Shown here: positions 26,118-36,403 of the stretch, one piece after another | Position numbering within the stretch: the stretch's first letter is position 1 | Layout of the letters: every line of letters begins with the position of its first letter | Source: Schauerella aestuarii | Lineage (GTDB): Bacteria > Pseudomonadota > Gammaproteobacteria > Burkholderiales > Burkholderiaceae_B | NCBI RefSeq assembly: GCF_009866805.1 | Contig: NZ_SIZW01000040.1 | Location: 372,001 to 436,000, forward strand | DNA length: 64,000 nt | Direction: 5' to 3' | Position numbers and translations under genes: made by a program | The notes under the pieces: model-generated | Databases searched by the model: none | Told to the model about the DNA's origin: nothing | Seen by the model: the letters and a program-made list of their open reading frames with translations, nothing else

Positions 26118-26900
26118 ATGTTGAAAGGAAAAGTCGCTGTCGTCACCGGTTCCACCAGTGGGATCGGCTTAGGGATCGCCGAAGCCCTCGCGGCGCAAGG
26201 TGCGCACGTCGTGCTCAACGGGTTTGGCGAGGCTGCGGAAATCGAGCGCGTGCGCGCCGATATGGCGCAGCGCCATGGCGTCACGGTGCGTTATGACGGC
26301 GCTGACTTGTCTTCGGGTGACGCGGTGCGCGGGCTCGTCGATGGCACGGTCGAGGCACTGGGCCGCATTGATATCCTGGTCAATAACGCCGGCATTCAGC
26401 ACACCGCGCTGATCGAGGAATTCCCCACCGAAAAATGGGATGCCATCATTGCGCTCAACCTGTCGGCGGTGTTTCACGGCACGGCAGCCGCACTGCCGCA
26501 CATGAAAAAGCAGCAGTGGGGGCGCATCATCAATATTGCTTCGGCGCATGGGCTGGTGGGTTCGGCCAATAAGTCGGCCTACGTGGCGGCCAAGCACGGC
26601 GTGATGGGCTTCACGAAAGTGACGGGACTGGAAACCGCCGGCTTGGGCATCACCGCCAACGCGATTTGCCCGGGCTGGGTGCGTACGGCGCTGGTCGAAA
26701 AGCAGATCTCGGCCAACGCTGCGCGCGATGGCGTGGATCAGGAAACCGCCGCACGTGCGTTGCTGAGCGAGAAGCAGCCGTCGCTACAGTTCACGACGCC
26801 CGAGCAACTGGGCGGTACGGCGGTATTCTTGTGCTCCGGCGCCGCCGACCAGATTACGGGTACATCGATTTCGGTAGACGGCGGCTGGACCGCGCGTTAA
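26118..26900 (+). CDS. bdhA: 3-hydroxybutyrate dehydrogenase
   Basis: The 260-residue SDR has [46 protein letters not shown] (active site YVAAK), [15 protein letters not shown] and the terminal SVDGGWTAR, all characteristic of D-3-hydroxybutyrate dehydrogenases. It interconverts 3-hydroxybutyrate and acetoacetate with NAD, as expected where polyhydroxybutyrate is turned over. GGAG lies six bases before the start at 26118; the longer frame upstream is not supported. Confidence 0.92.
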   Translation: MLKGKVAVVTGSTSGIGLGIAEALAAQGAHVVLNGFGEAAEIERVRADMAQRHGVTVRYDGADLSSGDAVRGLVDGTVEALGRIDILVNNAGIQHTALIEEFPTEKWDAIIALNLSAVFHGTAAALPHMKKQQWGRIINIASAHGLVGSANKSAYVAAKHGVMGFTKVTGLETAGLGITANAICPGWVRTALVEKQISANAARDGVDQETAARALLSEKQPSLQFTTPEQLGGTAVFLCSGAADQITGTSISVDGGWTAR

Positions 26901-26983
26901 ATGCAGCGTTGTCCCGTAATGGGTCGTCAGCCTTGTGCAACCGGCTGCTCCTGGTTCAAGACGGGCAGCCCTCAACAAAATCT

Positions 26984-27014
26984 TGGCAGGCCGCTATCCA
27001 TCAGTGGCCTGCCA
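26984..27014 (+). terminator. hairpin after bdhA
   Basis: TGGCAGGCC and GGCCTGCCA form a perfect 9-bp stem around a 13-base loop, about 85 bases after the stop. It has no T tract. Confidence 0.4.
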
Positions 27015-27085
27015 CCAGCGTATTCAACGCGCAGTTCGATTGGCATCGCCAACCTAGCCGCGTAATTTTTTCAGGACACTCGTTC

Positions 27086-27859
27086 ATGTTGTTGTTGCTT
27101 TCGCCGGCCAAGAAACTCGATTACGACTCGCCGCTGCATATCAAAAAGCATACGCAGCCGCTTTTTGTGGAGCGGGCCGAGCAGTTGATCGATGTGCTCA
27201 AGACCAAGTCCGCCAAGGACATCGGCAAGCTGATGGATTTGAGCGAGGCGTTGTCAGAGCTCAACGCGCAGCGCTACGCCGAATGGACGCCTACGTTTAC
27301 GCCCGAAAACGCGCGGCAAGCGGTGTTGGCCTTCAATGGCGATGTGTATGAAGGGCTCGAGGCACCCAGCCTGTCGGCCAAGCAACTCGATTGGGCCCAG
27401 CAGCATGTGGCCATTTTGAGCGGCCTGTATGGGGTGTTGCGTCCGCTGGACTTGATGCAGCCCTACCGTCTTGAAATGGGCACGCGACTGAAAACCGATG
27501 CGGGCGCCAATCTCTATGCGTTCTGGGGCGACACCATTGCGCAATACCTCAACGATCGTCAAAAGAAGGACGCCGATCCCGTGGTGATCAATCTGGCGTC
27601 GGAAGAGTATTTCAAGTCGGTGAACAAGAAGGTGCTCAAGGCCCGCGTGGTGCAATGCGTGTTTCAAGAGCACAAGGCCGGCGCGTACAAGATCATCAGT
27701 TTTTACGCCAAGCGGGCGCGGGGTCTGATGGCGCGCTACGCCATTGAAAACGGCGTCACCATACCCGAAGGTCTGCAGGGTTTCGATAAGGAAGGCTACC
27801 GATACGATGCTAAGGCGTCGACGCCGGATTCGCTGGTGTTTCGCCGCAAGCAGGACTGA
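27086..27859 (+). CDS. yaaA: YaaA family peroxide-stress protein
   Basis: The 257-residue protein opens [17 protein letters not shown] and contains [54 protein letters not shown] and [11 protein letters not shown], the full YaaA (DUF328) pattern. In E. coli YaaA limits free iron during peroxide stress. AGGA lies nine bases before the start at 27086; the longer in-frame extension into bdhA is rejected. Confidence 0.95.
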   Translation: MLLLLSPAKKLDYDSPLHIKKHTQPLFVERAEQLIDVLKTKSAKDIGKLMDLSEALSELNAQRYAEWTPTFTPENARQAVLAFNGDVYEGLEAPSLSAKQLDWAQQHVAILSGLYGVLRPLDLMQPYRLEMGTRLKTDAGANLYAFWGDTIAQYLNDRQKKDADPVVINLASEEYFKSVNKKVLKARVVQCVFQEHKAGAYKIISFYAKRARGLMARYAIENGVTIPEGLQGFDKEGYRYDAKASTPDSLVFRRKQD

Positions 27860-27920
27860 TCTGAACGACGCGTGTCGCCGCCCGAGGGGGGTGGCACGAT
27901 ACTCGATGACGCTGCAACTG

Positions 27921-27999
27921 AACGGCTGCATCAAGCGGCTGCATGAAACGGCTGCATGAGGCGGCCGCGATCGAACGGTCCGATCAAACGGCCCGATCC
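27921..27999. repeat. degenerate 13-bp tandem array, 6 units
   Basis: Between yaaA and ybiB lie head-to-tail units AACGGCTGCATCA, AGCGGCTGCATGA, AACGGCTGCATGA, a 14-base variant, AACGGTCCGATCA and AACGGCCCGATCC. The array ends about 17 bases before the ybiB ribosome binding site, so it forms part of the ybiB leader. Confidence 0.75.
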
Positions 28000-28029
28000 C
28001 GACAACCCTGGCGCCTGGAGGCCACCACG

Positions 28030-29094
28030 ATGAATACTTCCGATCGCATGCGCGGCTCCGGCACACCGGTAAACACGGGCGGCGGCGTCGCTTCCGTTGC
28101 TATACCTGCCGGCACGATGACGGCGACGGCTGACACCTCGCCGTTTCCCTGCGCGTCGTACATCAAGACGATCGGCCGCGGTGCGCGCGGCTCGCGCGGC
28201 TTATCCACCGACGAGGCCCATACGCTCTACGCGGCCATTCTGGACGGCCGGGTGAGCGATCTCGAACTGGGCGCGGTGCTGCTCTGTTATCGGATCAAGA
28301 GTGAAGAGCCGGCTGAGCTGAGCGGAATGATGGCAGCGGTGCAGGCTCGGCTGCAGCGCGTGCGGGCGCCTGAAGGCAAGACGCCGATCGTCCTGGCCAG
28401 CTATAACGGCGCGCGCAAGCAGGCCAATTTGCTGCCGCTGCTGGCGCATCTGCTGGCACGCAAAGGTGTGCCCGTGTTGGTGCATGGTTATCTGGACATG
28501 GGCACGCGCGTGACCTCTGCGCATGTGTTTGCCGCGCTCGGTCAGGCGCTGTGCAACGATGTGCCGGCAATCGAAGCCGCGCTGCGCGATACCGGCGTCG
28601 CCTTTACGCCCATCGATACGCTGTCGCCGGCATTGGGCCGTCAATTGGCATTGAATGAGCCGCTGGGCGTGCGTAACAGCGCGCACACGTTGGCGAAGTT
28701 GATCCAACCCTTTACGACGCCAGCCCTGCGCTGGGTGAACTACACCCATCAAGCCTATAGGGACGTGCTCGTCGATTATTTCAATAACGTCGACGTGCCT
28801 GAGGCGCCCGGCGTAGTGATCAGCCGCGGCACCGAAGGTGAGGCGGTGGCGGATACCACGTTGCCGCGCCAGGTCGAGCATCTTGCGGCAGGGCAGTCGC
28901 ACGTGGTGATGCCGGAAGGGGAAGGCCCTAAGGCTGCGGCGCCATTGGGCGAGGCGGTGGACGCGGCAGCCACGGCCGCCTTTATCCGTGCCGTGCTGGA
29001 TGGAGAGCAGCCGGTGCCGCCCGCGATTGCGGCTCAGGTGGCGCTGATCGTGGCGACGGTGAGCGGCAACGCCAACACGCCCTCGGCGGGCTGA
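28030..29094 (+). CDS. ybiB: YbiB/TrpD2-family DNA-binding protein
   Basis: The 354-residue protein has the anthranilate phosphoribosyltransferase-like fold. Its helical N-terminal domain begins SYIKTIGRGARGSRGLSTDEAHTLYAAI, with LGAVLLCYRIKSEEPAELSGMM, and the core has VLVHGYLDMGTRVTSAHVFAALG and GVRNSAHTLAKLIQPF. The phosphoribosyltransferase active-site glycine motif is lost, as in YbiB/TrpD2 proteins, which bind nucleic acid instead. GGAGG lies eight bases before the start at 28030. Confidence 0.88.
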   Translation: MNTSDRMRGSGTPVNTGGGVASVAIPAGTMTATADTSPFPCASYIKTIGRGARGSRGLSTDEAHTLYAAILDGRVSDLELGAVLLCYRIKSEEPAELSGMMAAVQARLQRVRAPEGKTPIVLASYNGARKQANLLPLLAHLLARKGVPVLVHGYLDMGTRVTSAHVFAALGQALCNDVPAIEAALRDTGVAFTPIDTLSPALGRQLALNEPLGVRNSAHTLAKLIQPFTTPALRWVNYTHQAYRDVLVDYFNNVDVPEAPGVVISRGTEGEAVADTTLPRQVEHLAAGQSHVVMPEGEGPKAAAPLGEAVDAAATAAFIRAVLDGEQPVPPAIAAQVALIVATVSGNANTPSAG

Positions 29095-29121
29095 GGCGTC
29101 ACCGAAGGGCCCACACCGATA

Positions 29122-29154
29122 ACGCGCGGCGCGCCAATTATTGGCACCGCGCGT
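29122..29154. terminator. hairpin between convergent ybiB and FUSC genes
   Basis: ACGCGCGG and CCGCGCGT enclose GCCAA/TTGGC, a stable two-part stem in the 73-bp gap between convergent stops. It has no T tract. Confidence 0.45.
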
Positions 29155-29167
29155 GGTCAGAAGCCAC

Positions 29168-31597
29168 TCACATCGTTTTTGCCGCTGCCGCACCTGCCGC
29201 AGCCGCCGCGGCACTTTCTTCCACTGCCGCTTGCGTTTCAGCCTCGGCGGCCTCAGCAGAGGCTGCATTTTCACTGATCGATGTGTCTGCGCTGGCGGCT
29301 GTCTCACCGGTCGCTGCACTCGCTGCCACCCCGCCGGCACTTGCTCCGGCCGTTGCACCCGCTACGGCACCCGCCACGCCCGCCGCCTTGGGCTCCGGCA
29401 CGGTGGGCTCGGCAAAGCCGGCCATTTCCTGCCTGATCATCGTCGCGGCTTTCACGATCTGTTTGACCGGATAAGACAGCGCCGCAAGATCGCCCTCGTT
29501 TTCGATCGACGTGGGGAGCGGTGGTGCACCGCTCGCCTGCGGGTCGAGCGCGGCCGACACGCCTTCCAGCGTTTGGCGCATATTGGGCGGGATCTCGTGC
29601 AGGCCGGCCAGCATCGGTACGGCTGCGGTAATTTGAGACGCCAGAATATGGTTCTGGATCAGCAGGTTATTGATTTCGGGCACGTTGAGCTGGTGCGACT
29701 TCGGCTCGCTCATCATCCGGTAAAAGGCCTCGGCGAAGTTGCTGAACGCAATGTGCACGTTCTTGCGCGCCAGGCGCCACTGCAGATCGGCTTCGACCAC
29801 GCTGGGAGCCGTTTCGCCGGTGGCGGCGGCGCCTTCCGGATTGCTTTGCGCTTGCATTGCCTTCACGTACCGCAGCCCGGCTTGCAGGTAATCGCGGTTG
29901 GCGGCCATGGCCGCGCGGGCGAGCGGCGCGGTGAAGGCCGACTCCCACCAGGGCAGCACGTAGCTGCACAGCAGCGCGAGCACGCAGCCGATCACCGTAT
30001 CCAGCGCGCGTTCGCCGATCACTTCCAGCGACACGGTGGCGGGCGAGACGAAGTGAAACACCAATACCACGAAGAGCGTATTGCAGATCGCACTGCCCAT
30101 GTAGTTGATCTGCACCAGGCTATTGCCGATTACGCAGGCAAAGAGCAGCGCCAGGAACAGCACCCCGGGCTGCGTGGTGATCGTAAACAAACCCAGCGCC
30201 AAGGCGCAGCCGATCAACGTGCCCATCAAACGCCACACGTTGCGCTGCCGGGTGAGGGCAAAGCCGGGCTTCATGATGATGATGATCGTGAGCATCACCC
30301 AGTAGTTGTGCGCGGAGTACTCGGGTGTGAGCCAGCGGCCGGTGAGCGTCATGGCCACGGCAGCGGCCAGCATCACCCGGATGGCATAGCGGAAGTGGGG
30401 CGAATCCAGGCGCAGGTTGCTGGTGAGCATTCCAAACCGAAACTCTTGCCGCGACAGGAATCGCGTGAGCGACTTGCCGATGCGCAGCGTTTGCGTGGGC
30501 TTGGCGTCGGGGGAGGCCGCGGTGTGATCCGACAGGCGCTCGATGGTGCGCGCGGCCGTACGCATGCGGCGCAGGATCTGGATGATGAGCGCAAGCGTTT
30601 CGGGATCGCGTTCGCCCAGTCCGCCTTTCTTGAGCTGCTCGATCTCGTACTCGATCGCGCGCAGTTCGGCTTTGGTGCTGGACCGGCGAATCACGGGCTT
30701 GCCTTGCGACACGGCCAGCGCCTGCCGTTCGAGCTCGATCGCCATCTTGGTCAGGGCGTCGCGCATGAAGAGCAGGATGTCGTTACCGGCAAGCTCACGG
30801 CGCAGCATGCCGTAATCCGTGTGCGTGGCCACCAGCGTGTCCAATAAGGACAGCATGTCGACGAACATATTCCAGATCGCCACGCGGTGCCGGTCGCCCC
30901 AGCCTTTGCCGCGTGGTAGCGCCCGCAGCACCATGTCGCGCGCGCTCTGGTGCTTTTCAGTAACGGCCGATTGGCGGGCGATGAGGGTGCGGTAGGCATC
31001 GTCCAGATCGACCGTTTCGTCGTAGAACGCGGCCCGCGCGCTCACGTAATCGGCCGTGGCCTGCAGCGCCAGCGACATGGATTGGCGTTCCTCGCGCAGC
31101 CACAGCAGGCGGCTGAAGAGGTTGCTGAACGCCAGATAGAACAGCGCACCGCCCAGCGTGCAGGTGGCATGCAGCCACACTTCGTTGGGCGAGAGCGGGG
31201 TGTGCATGGTGAGCGTCATCAGCAGCAGGCCGGCGAAGCCGATCAGCCCGCCGCGTTTGCCGAACACTGAAAACATGGAAAAGATGAAGCACTGCACCAC
31301 CACCACGATCCAGGTGAGCAGGGGATATGTGGACGCCAGGCCGGTGATGATGACGGTGAGGACGCCCAAGGTGGCACCGCCCAGCATCTCGTTGGTGCGG
31401 TGGCGCTGGGGGCCGCCAGGCTGGTCGATGATGGCCACGCACTGCGCGCCGAAGGTGGCGATCAGGCCGATCGCGTATTCGCCGAAAATGCCGCCGAGCA
31501 CCAGCACCGGCAGCAACATGCCCACGCCTTGGCGCACGCCACCGAAAAAATAATGGCTGTAGAAAAAATTCCGAAGGCTGGCGATGCGCAGTTCCAT
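29168..31597 (-). CDS. FUSC-family (YccS/AaeB-like) inner-membrane protein
   Basis: The 809-residue protein has two blocks of membrane helices: about 15-180 (GMLLPVLVLGGIFGEYAIGLIATFG...) and about 400-540 (MLAAAVAMTLTGRWLTPEYSAHNYWVMLTIIIIMKPGF). Each is followed by a soluble helical region, as in YccS/AaeB proteins that export aromatic acids or other small molecules. QRNVWRLMGTLIGCALALGLF is the family signature. The last 75 residues are Ala/Gly/Glu rich and of low complexity. The start at 31597 (MELRIASLRNFF) is preferred; the upstream ATG adds a non-conserved stretch. Confidence 0.88.
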   Translation of the reverse strand: MELRIASLRNFFYSHYFFGGVRQGVGMLLPVLVLGGIFGEYAIGLIATFGAQCVAIIDQPGGPQRHRTNEMLGGATLGVLTVIITGLASTYPLLTWIVVVVQCFIFSMFSVFGKRGGLIGFAGLLLMTLTMHTPLSPNEVWLHATCTLGGALFYLAFSNLFSRLLWLREERQSMSLALQATADYVSARAAFYDETVDLDDAYRTLIARQSAVTEKHQSARDMVLRALPRGKGWGDRHRVAIWNMFVDMLSLLDTLVATHTDYGMLRRELAGNDILLFMRDALTKMAIELERQALAVSQGKPVIRRSSTKAELRAIEYEIEQLKKGGLGERDPETLALIIQILRRMRTAARTIERLSDHTAASPDAKPTQTLRIGKSLTRFLSRQEFRFGMLTSNLRLDSPHFRYAIRVMLAAAVAMTLTGRWLTPEYSAHNYWVMLTIIIIMKPGFALTRQRNVWRLMGTLIGCALALGLFTITTQPGVLFLALLFACVIGNSLVQINYMGSAICNTLFVVLVFHFVSPATVSLEVIGERALDTVIGCVLALLCSYVLPWWESAFTAPLARAAMAANRDYLQAGLRYVKAMQAQSNPEGAAATGETAPSVVEADLQWRLARKNVHIAFSNFAEAFYRMMSEPKSHQLNVPEINNLLIQNHILASQITAAVPMLAGLHEIPPNMRQTLEGVSAALDPQASGAPPLPTSIENEGDLAALSYPVKQIVKAATMIRQEMAGFAEPTVPEPKAAGVAGAVAGATAGASAGGVAASAATGETAASADTSISENAASAEAAEAETQAAVEESAAAAAAGAAAAKTM

Positions 31598-32073
31598 ATC
31601 CACTCGAGGCCAGGCTCGCGTCACAGAGCTCACAGTATAGGGATTCCGGTGCCAAAACGGTGCACGGACGCGACACTAATCGTATGCAAACGTGCATGAC
31701 ATTTGCGCGGCGCTCGGCAACCGGGTAAAGTCGCCATCTTGTCGCCGGTCCCGCCAATCTGTGGCCGGCGCGATGCCAGCATGAGTGAGAACCATCCTTC
31801 TCCTTGCGTTCGGCATACTTACTTGCTGTTGGCCGCGCCACAAGCGTGTGTTGCCAAAGCTTCCATTTCGACCTCCGGCGTTCCACCCTTAAGGGACGCT
31901 CGCGCTACGTTCTCGACGAATGCGTGCCGGGTCGGCAAGGTGTCCAGGTGGCATGACTCCGTGAGTCATCAAGCGCTGGATCATGTTGCTGGTGCCGGTT
32001 CAAGTTCAGTTTGCTGCCGTTTTCGGCACGACGATCGGGAGGGTGGAGCCGGTACTGAAAGGAAAGACTGATC
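31598..32073 (+). other. long leader/intergenic region before ilvB
   Basis: These 476 bases separate the FUSC gene from ilvB. The hairpin ATGACTC-CGT-GAGTCAT lies at 31953-31969. GTGCCG (31992) and TGCCG (32015) can each pair with the same CGGCAC (32024-32029), giving two mutually exclusive stems. A small frame from 31781 contains three consecutive Leu codons, but its coding status is doubtful. Control of ilvB by leader RNA is possible but unproven. Confidence 0.45.
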
Positions 32074-33786
32074 ATGGAACTCAATGGCGCCGATATCGTC
32101 GTGCGTTGTCTGGCTGAAGAAGGCGTTGAACACGTTTTCGGCTATCCCGGCGGCGCAGTGCTCTATATCTACGACGCAATCTTCAAGCAAGACAAATTCC
32201 AGCATATCCTGGTGCGCCACGAGCAAGCTGCCGTGCACGCCGCGGATGCCTATTCGCGCTCGTCCAATAAGGTCGGTGTCTGCATCGTAACGAGCGGACC
32301 TGGCGTGACGAATGCCGTGACGGGTATTGCCACCGCCTATATGGACTCCATTCCGATGGTGATCATCAGCGGCCAGGTGCCTACGGCGGCGATCGGCGAA
32401 GACGCCTTCCAGGAATGCGACACGGTGGGGATCACCCGGCCCTGCGTGAAGCACAACTTCCTGGTGCGCGACGTCAAGGATCTGGCCGATACGATCCGCC
32501 GCGCGTTCTACATTGCGCGCACCGGTCGCCCCGGCCCCGTGCTGGTGGATATCCCCAAGGACATCACGCTCACGCCGGCGAAATACGCGCTGCCGAAGGG
32601 CGAAATCACGATGCGCTCCTATGCGCCCGTGAACAAGGGACACCAAGGGCAGATCAAGAAAGCCGTGCAGATGCTGTTGGCCGCCGAGCGGCCGATGATC
32701 TACTCGGGCGGCGGTGTGATTCTGTCCAACGCCTCGGAAGAACTGACCACGCTGGTCAAGCAGCTCGGCGCGCCGTGCACCAATACGCTGATGGGCCTGG
32801 GCGCGTTTGCGGCCAGCGAGCGTCAGTTCGTGGGTATGCCCGGCATGCACGGCACGTATGAAGCCAATATGGCCATGCAGCACTGCGATGTGCTGTTGGC
32901 CATCGGCGCGCGTTTCGACGATCGCGTGATCGGCAATACGAAGCATTTCGCCCAGAACGCCCGCAAGATCATCCATATCGACATCGACCCGTCGTCCATT
33001 TCCAAGCGCGTACGCGTGGACGTGCCGATCGTGGGCAATGTGAAGGATGTGTTGCAGGAACTGATCGCCCAGTATCAGGTGGCTGCCGAGACGACCAAGC
33101 CGGCGCCGATCGACAAATGGTGGGAGCAGGTGGAAACCTGGCGCGGCAAGCAGTGCCTGGTCTACGCCAATTCCGACGAAGTCATCAAGCCGCAATACGT
33201 GGTCGAGAAGCTGTGCGAAATCACGGGCGGCAACGCGTTCGTGACCTCGGACGTCGGCCAACATCAGATGTGGGCCGCGCAGTACTACCGCTTCGATAAA
33301 CCCCGCCGTTGGATCAATTCCGGCGGTCTGGGCACGATGGGCGTGGGATTGCCGTACGCCATGGGCGTGCAGATGGCCAACCCGGGCCACGATGTGGCCT
33401 GCGTGACCGGCGAAGCCTCGATTCAGATGAACATCCAGGAACTGTCGACCTGCAAGCAGTATGGGTTGACGCCGAAGATCGTCTGTTTGAACAACCGTTT
33501 CCTGGGCATGGTGCGCCAGTGGCAACAGATCGATTACGGCTCGCGCTATTCCGAGTCGTACATGGATTCGCTGCCCGACTTCGTGAAGGTCGCCGAAGCC
33601 TATGGGCACATGGGCATGCGCATCGAGAAACCGGCCGACGTGGAGCCGGCGCTGCGCGAAGCGTTCAAGCACAAGGACCGACTGGTATTCATGGACTTCA
33701 TCACCGACCGGACCGAAAACGTCTGGCCGATGGTCAAGGCCGGCCGCGGGTTGACCGAGATGTTGCTCGGTTCGGAAGATCTGTAA
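32074..33786 (+). CDS. ilvB: acetolactate synthase, catalytic subunit
   Basis: The 570-residue protein matches biosynthetic AHAS in length and motifs: FGYPGGAVLYIYDAIF, catalytic E50 in VRHEQAAVHAAD, QVPTAAIGEDAFQE and the FAD region. The ThDP-Mg motif reads G446-E447-A448-S449 through N473-N474 instead of GDGS; the acid is kept as Glu. It condenses pyruvate with itself or 2-oxobutyrate, the first common step to valine, leucine and isoleucine. AAAGGAAAG precedes the ATG. It lies 10 bp upstream of ilvH, with ilvC further on. Confidence 0.97.
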   Translation: MELNGADIVVRCLAEEGVEHVFGYPGGAVLYIYDAIFKQDKFQHILVRHEQAAVHAADAYSRSSNKVGVCIVTSGPGVTNAVTGIATAYMDSIPMVIISGQVPTAAIGEDAFQECDTVGITRPCVKHNFLVRDVKDLADTIRRAFYIARTGRPGPVLVDIPKDITLTPAKYALPKGEITMRSYAPVNKGHQGQIKKAVQMLLAAERPMIYSGGGVILSNASEELTTLVKQLGAPCTNTLMGLGAFAASERQFVGMPGMHGTYEANMAMQHCDVLLAIGARFDDRVIGNTKHFAQNARKIIHIDIDPSSISKRVRVDVPIVGNVKDVLQELIAQYQVAAETTKPAPIDKWWEQVETWRGKQCLVYANSDEVIKPQYVVEKLCEITGGNAFVTSDVGQHQMWAAQYYRFDKPRRWINSGGLGTMGVGLPYAMGVQMANPGHDVACVTGEASIQMNIQELSTCKQYGLTPKIVCLNNRFLGMVRQWQQIDYGSRYSESYMDSLPDFVKVAEAYGHMGMRIEKPADVEPALREAFKHKDRLVFMDFITDRTENVWPMVKAGRGLTEMLLGSEDL

Positions 33787-33796
33787 GGAAGCAACC

Positions 33797-34288
33797 ATGA
33801 AACACGTGATTTCCGTGCTGCTCGAAAACGAGCCCGGTGCGCTGTCCCGCGTCGTCGGTTTGTTTTCCGCACGTGGCTACAACATCGAAACCCTGACCGT
33901 GGCACCCACCGAGGACGCCACCTTGTCGCGCATGACCATCGTGACGACCGGATCGGACGAAGTGATCGAACAGATCACCAAGCACCTGAACCGTCTCGTG
34001 GACGTGGTGAAAGTGGTCGATCTGACCGAAGGCCCGCATATCGAGCGCGAACTGATGCTCGTAAAAGTGCGTGCCGTCGGCAAGGAGCGCGATGAAATGA
34101 AGCGCATGGCCGAGATCTTTCGCGGCCGCATCATCGACGTCACCGACAAGACCTATACGGTGGAACTCACCGGCGTGCAGGAAAAGATTCAGGCATTTCT
34201 CGAGGCGCTCGATCGCAGCGCCATCCTGGAAACGGTCCGCACTGGCGTGTCGGGCATCGGTCGTGGCGAACGCGTCCTAAAGCTGTAA
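33797..34288 (+). CDS. ilvH: acetolactate synthase, regulatory subunit
   Basis: The 163-residue protein starts MKHVISVLLENEPGALSRVVGLFSARGYNIETL, an ACT domain with the valine-binding pattern, followed by the C-terminal domain ELMLVKVRAVGKERDEMKRMAEIFRGRIIDV. It activates the catalytic subunit and makes it sensitive to valine. AAGGAAG precedes the start. The ilvB-ilvH spacing shows one transcript. Confidence 0.97.
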   Translation: MKHVISVLLENEPGALSRVVGLFSARGYNIETLTVAPTEDATLSRMTIVTTGSDEVIEQITKHLNRLVDVVKVVDLTEGPHIERELMLVKVRAVGKERDEMKRMAEIFRGRIIDVTDKTYTVELTGVQEKIQAFLEALDRSAILETVRTGVSGIGRGERVLKL

Positions 34289-35386
<1,098 letters not shown>

Positions 35387-35450
35387 TCGCGGGCAGTCGC
35401 TCCCCGCCGCTTTGCGCGGCGAGAGGGCGGCGCCGCGGGCTTCGAAAGAA

Positions 35451-35483
35451 CGGCATGTCTCGGCGGACGGGACATGCCGTTTT
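35451..35483 (+). terminator. terminator after ilvC
   Basis: CGGCATGTC and GACATGCCG form a 9-bp stem around an 11-base loop, followed by TTTTG. It separates ilvC from pssA, which begins 49 bp later. Confidence 0.7.
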
Positions 35484-35531
35484 GCTTGGCCTCCGTGATA
35501 AAGTCCCCGCAATTACCGCTAATACTCAGCC

Positions 35532-36302
35532 ATGGCCCAAACCCCTTTGCGTGATCCCGAACTGCGGCGCCGCAGCATCTATCTGCTGCCCAACGCCTTT
35601 ACGACCGCCGCGTTGTTCGCCGGCTTCTATGCCGTCGTGCAGGCCATCAACGGCCGATTCGAAGCCGCCGCGATCGCGATTTTCGCGGCCATGGTGCTCG
35701 ACGGGATGGACGGGCGCGTGGCGCGGCTGACCAATACCCAGTCCGCTTTCGGCGAACAATACGATTCCTTGTCCGACATGGTGTCGTTCGGTGTGGCACC
35801 CGCATTGGTGATGTATGTGTGGGTGCTCAACGATCTGGGACGCTGGGGCTGGCTGGCGGCATTCGTCTATGTGGCGGGCGCCGCGTTGCGCCTCGCGCGC
35901 TTCAATACCAACATCGCCGTGGTGGACAAGCGGTTTTTCCAGGGGCTGCCCAGCCCATCGGCGGCCGCGCTCATTGCCGGTTTCGTCTGGCTGGCGGTCG
36001 ACAACAAGCTCAATCTGCAATACGGCTTCCTGGCCTGGACGGGTTTCGCCATCACCATGTATGCGGGTATCGCCATGGTGACCAACGCGCCGTTCTACAG
36101 CGGCAAGAGCTTTGCGCTTGGCCGCAGCGTGCCGTTCTGGGTGCTGCTGCTGGTGGTGGCGGTATTCGTATTCGTCTCCAGCGATCCCCCGGTGGTGCTG
36201 TTCGCCCTGTTCGTGATCTACGGCTTGTCGGGCTGGGTGGTCTGGCTGTGGCGCTGGAATCGCGCCCGCAAGCTGGTGGACGGCCGCCGCCGCACAAGTT
36301 GA
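35532..36302 (+). CDS. pssA: CDP-diacylglycerol-serine O-phosphatidyltransferase
   Basis: The 256-residue inner-membrane enzyme carries the CDP-alcohol phosphotransferase motif D-G-x2-A-R-x8-G-x3-D-x3-D in LDGMDGRVARLTNTQSAFGEQYDSLSD. It opens with RRRSIYLLPNAFTTAALFAGFYA and has about seven hydrophobic segments. It makes phosphatidylserine, the precursor of phosphatidylethanolamine. In several relatives psd (and sometimes leuA) sits beside it; here it stands alone between two terminators. Confidence 0.95.
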   Translation: MAQTPLRDPELRRRSIYLLPNAFTTAALFAGFYAVVQAINGRFEAAAIAIFAAMVLDGMDGRVARLTNTQSAFGEQYDSLSDMVSFGVAPALVMYVWVLNDLGRWGWLAAFVYVAGAALRLARFNTNIAVVDKRFFQGLPSPSAAALIAGFVWLAVDNKLNLQYGFLAWTGFAITMYAGIAMVTNAPFYSGKSFALGRSVPFWVLLLVVAVFVFVSSDPPVVLFALFVIYGLSGWVVWLWRWNRARKLVDGRRRTS

Positions 36303-36309
36303 TGCTCAG

Positions 36310-36338
36310 AAAAACAGCGCCTTTTGGCGCTGTTTTTT
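36310..36338. terminator. bidirectional terminator after pssA
   Basis: AAAAACAGCGCC-TTTT-GGCGCTGTTTTTT: a perfect stem with A and T tracts on the two sides, between convergent pssA and the lipoprotein gene. Confidence 0.9.
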
Positions 36339-36403
36339 ATTCGTGCGTTGTTTTGACGAAGGCGCGGTGTTCATCGATAGCGCCTCCCGCCAAACGGATG
36401 CTT

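Noticed and set aside
31781-32071. 97-codon frame ending just before ilvB
   Set aside because: It has no ribosome site or branched-chain codon run, and its composition looks like RNA leader rather than protein; kept only as a leader note.
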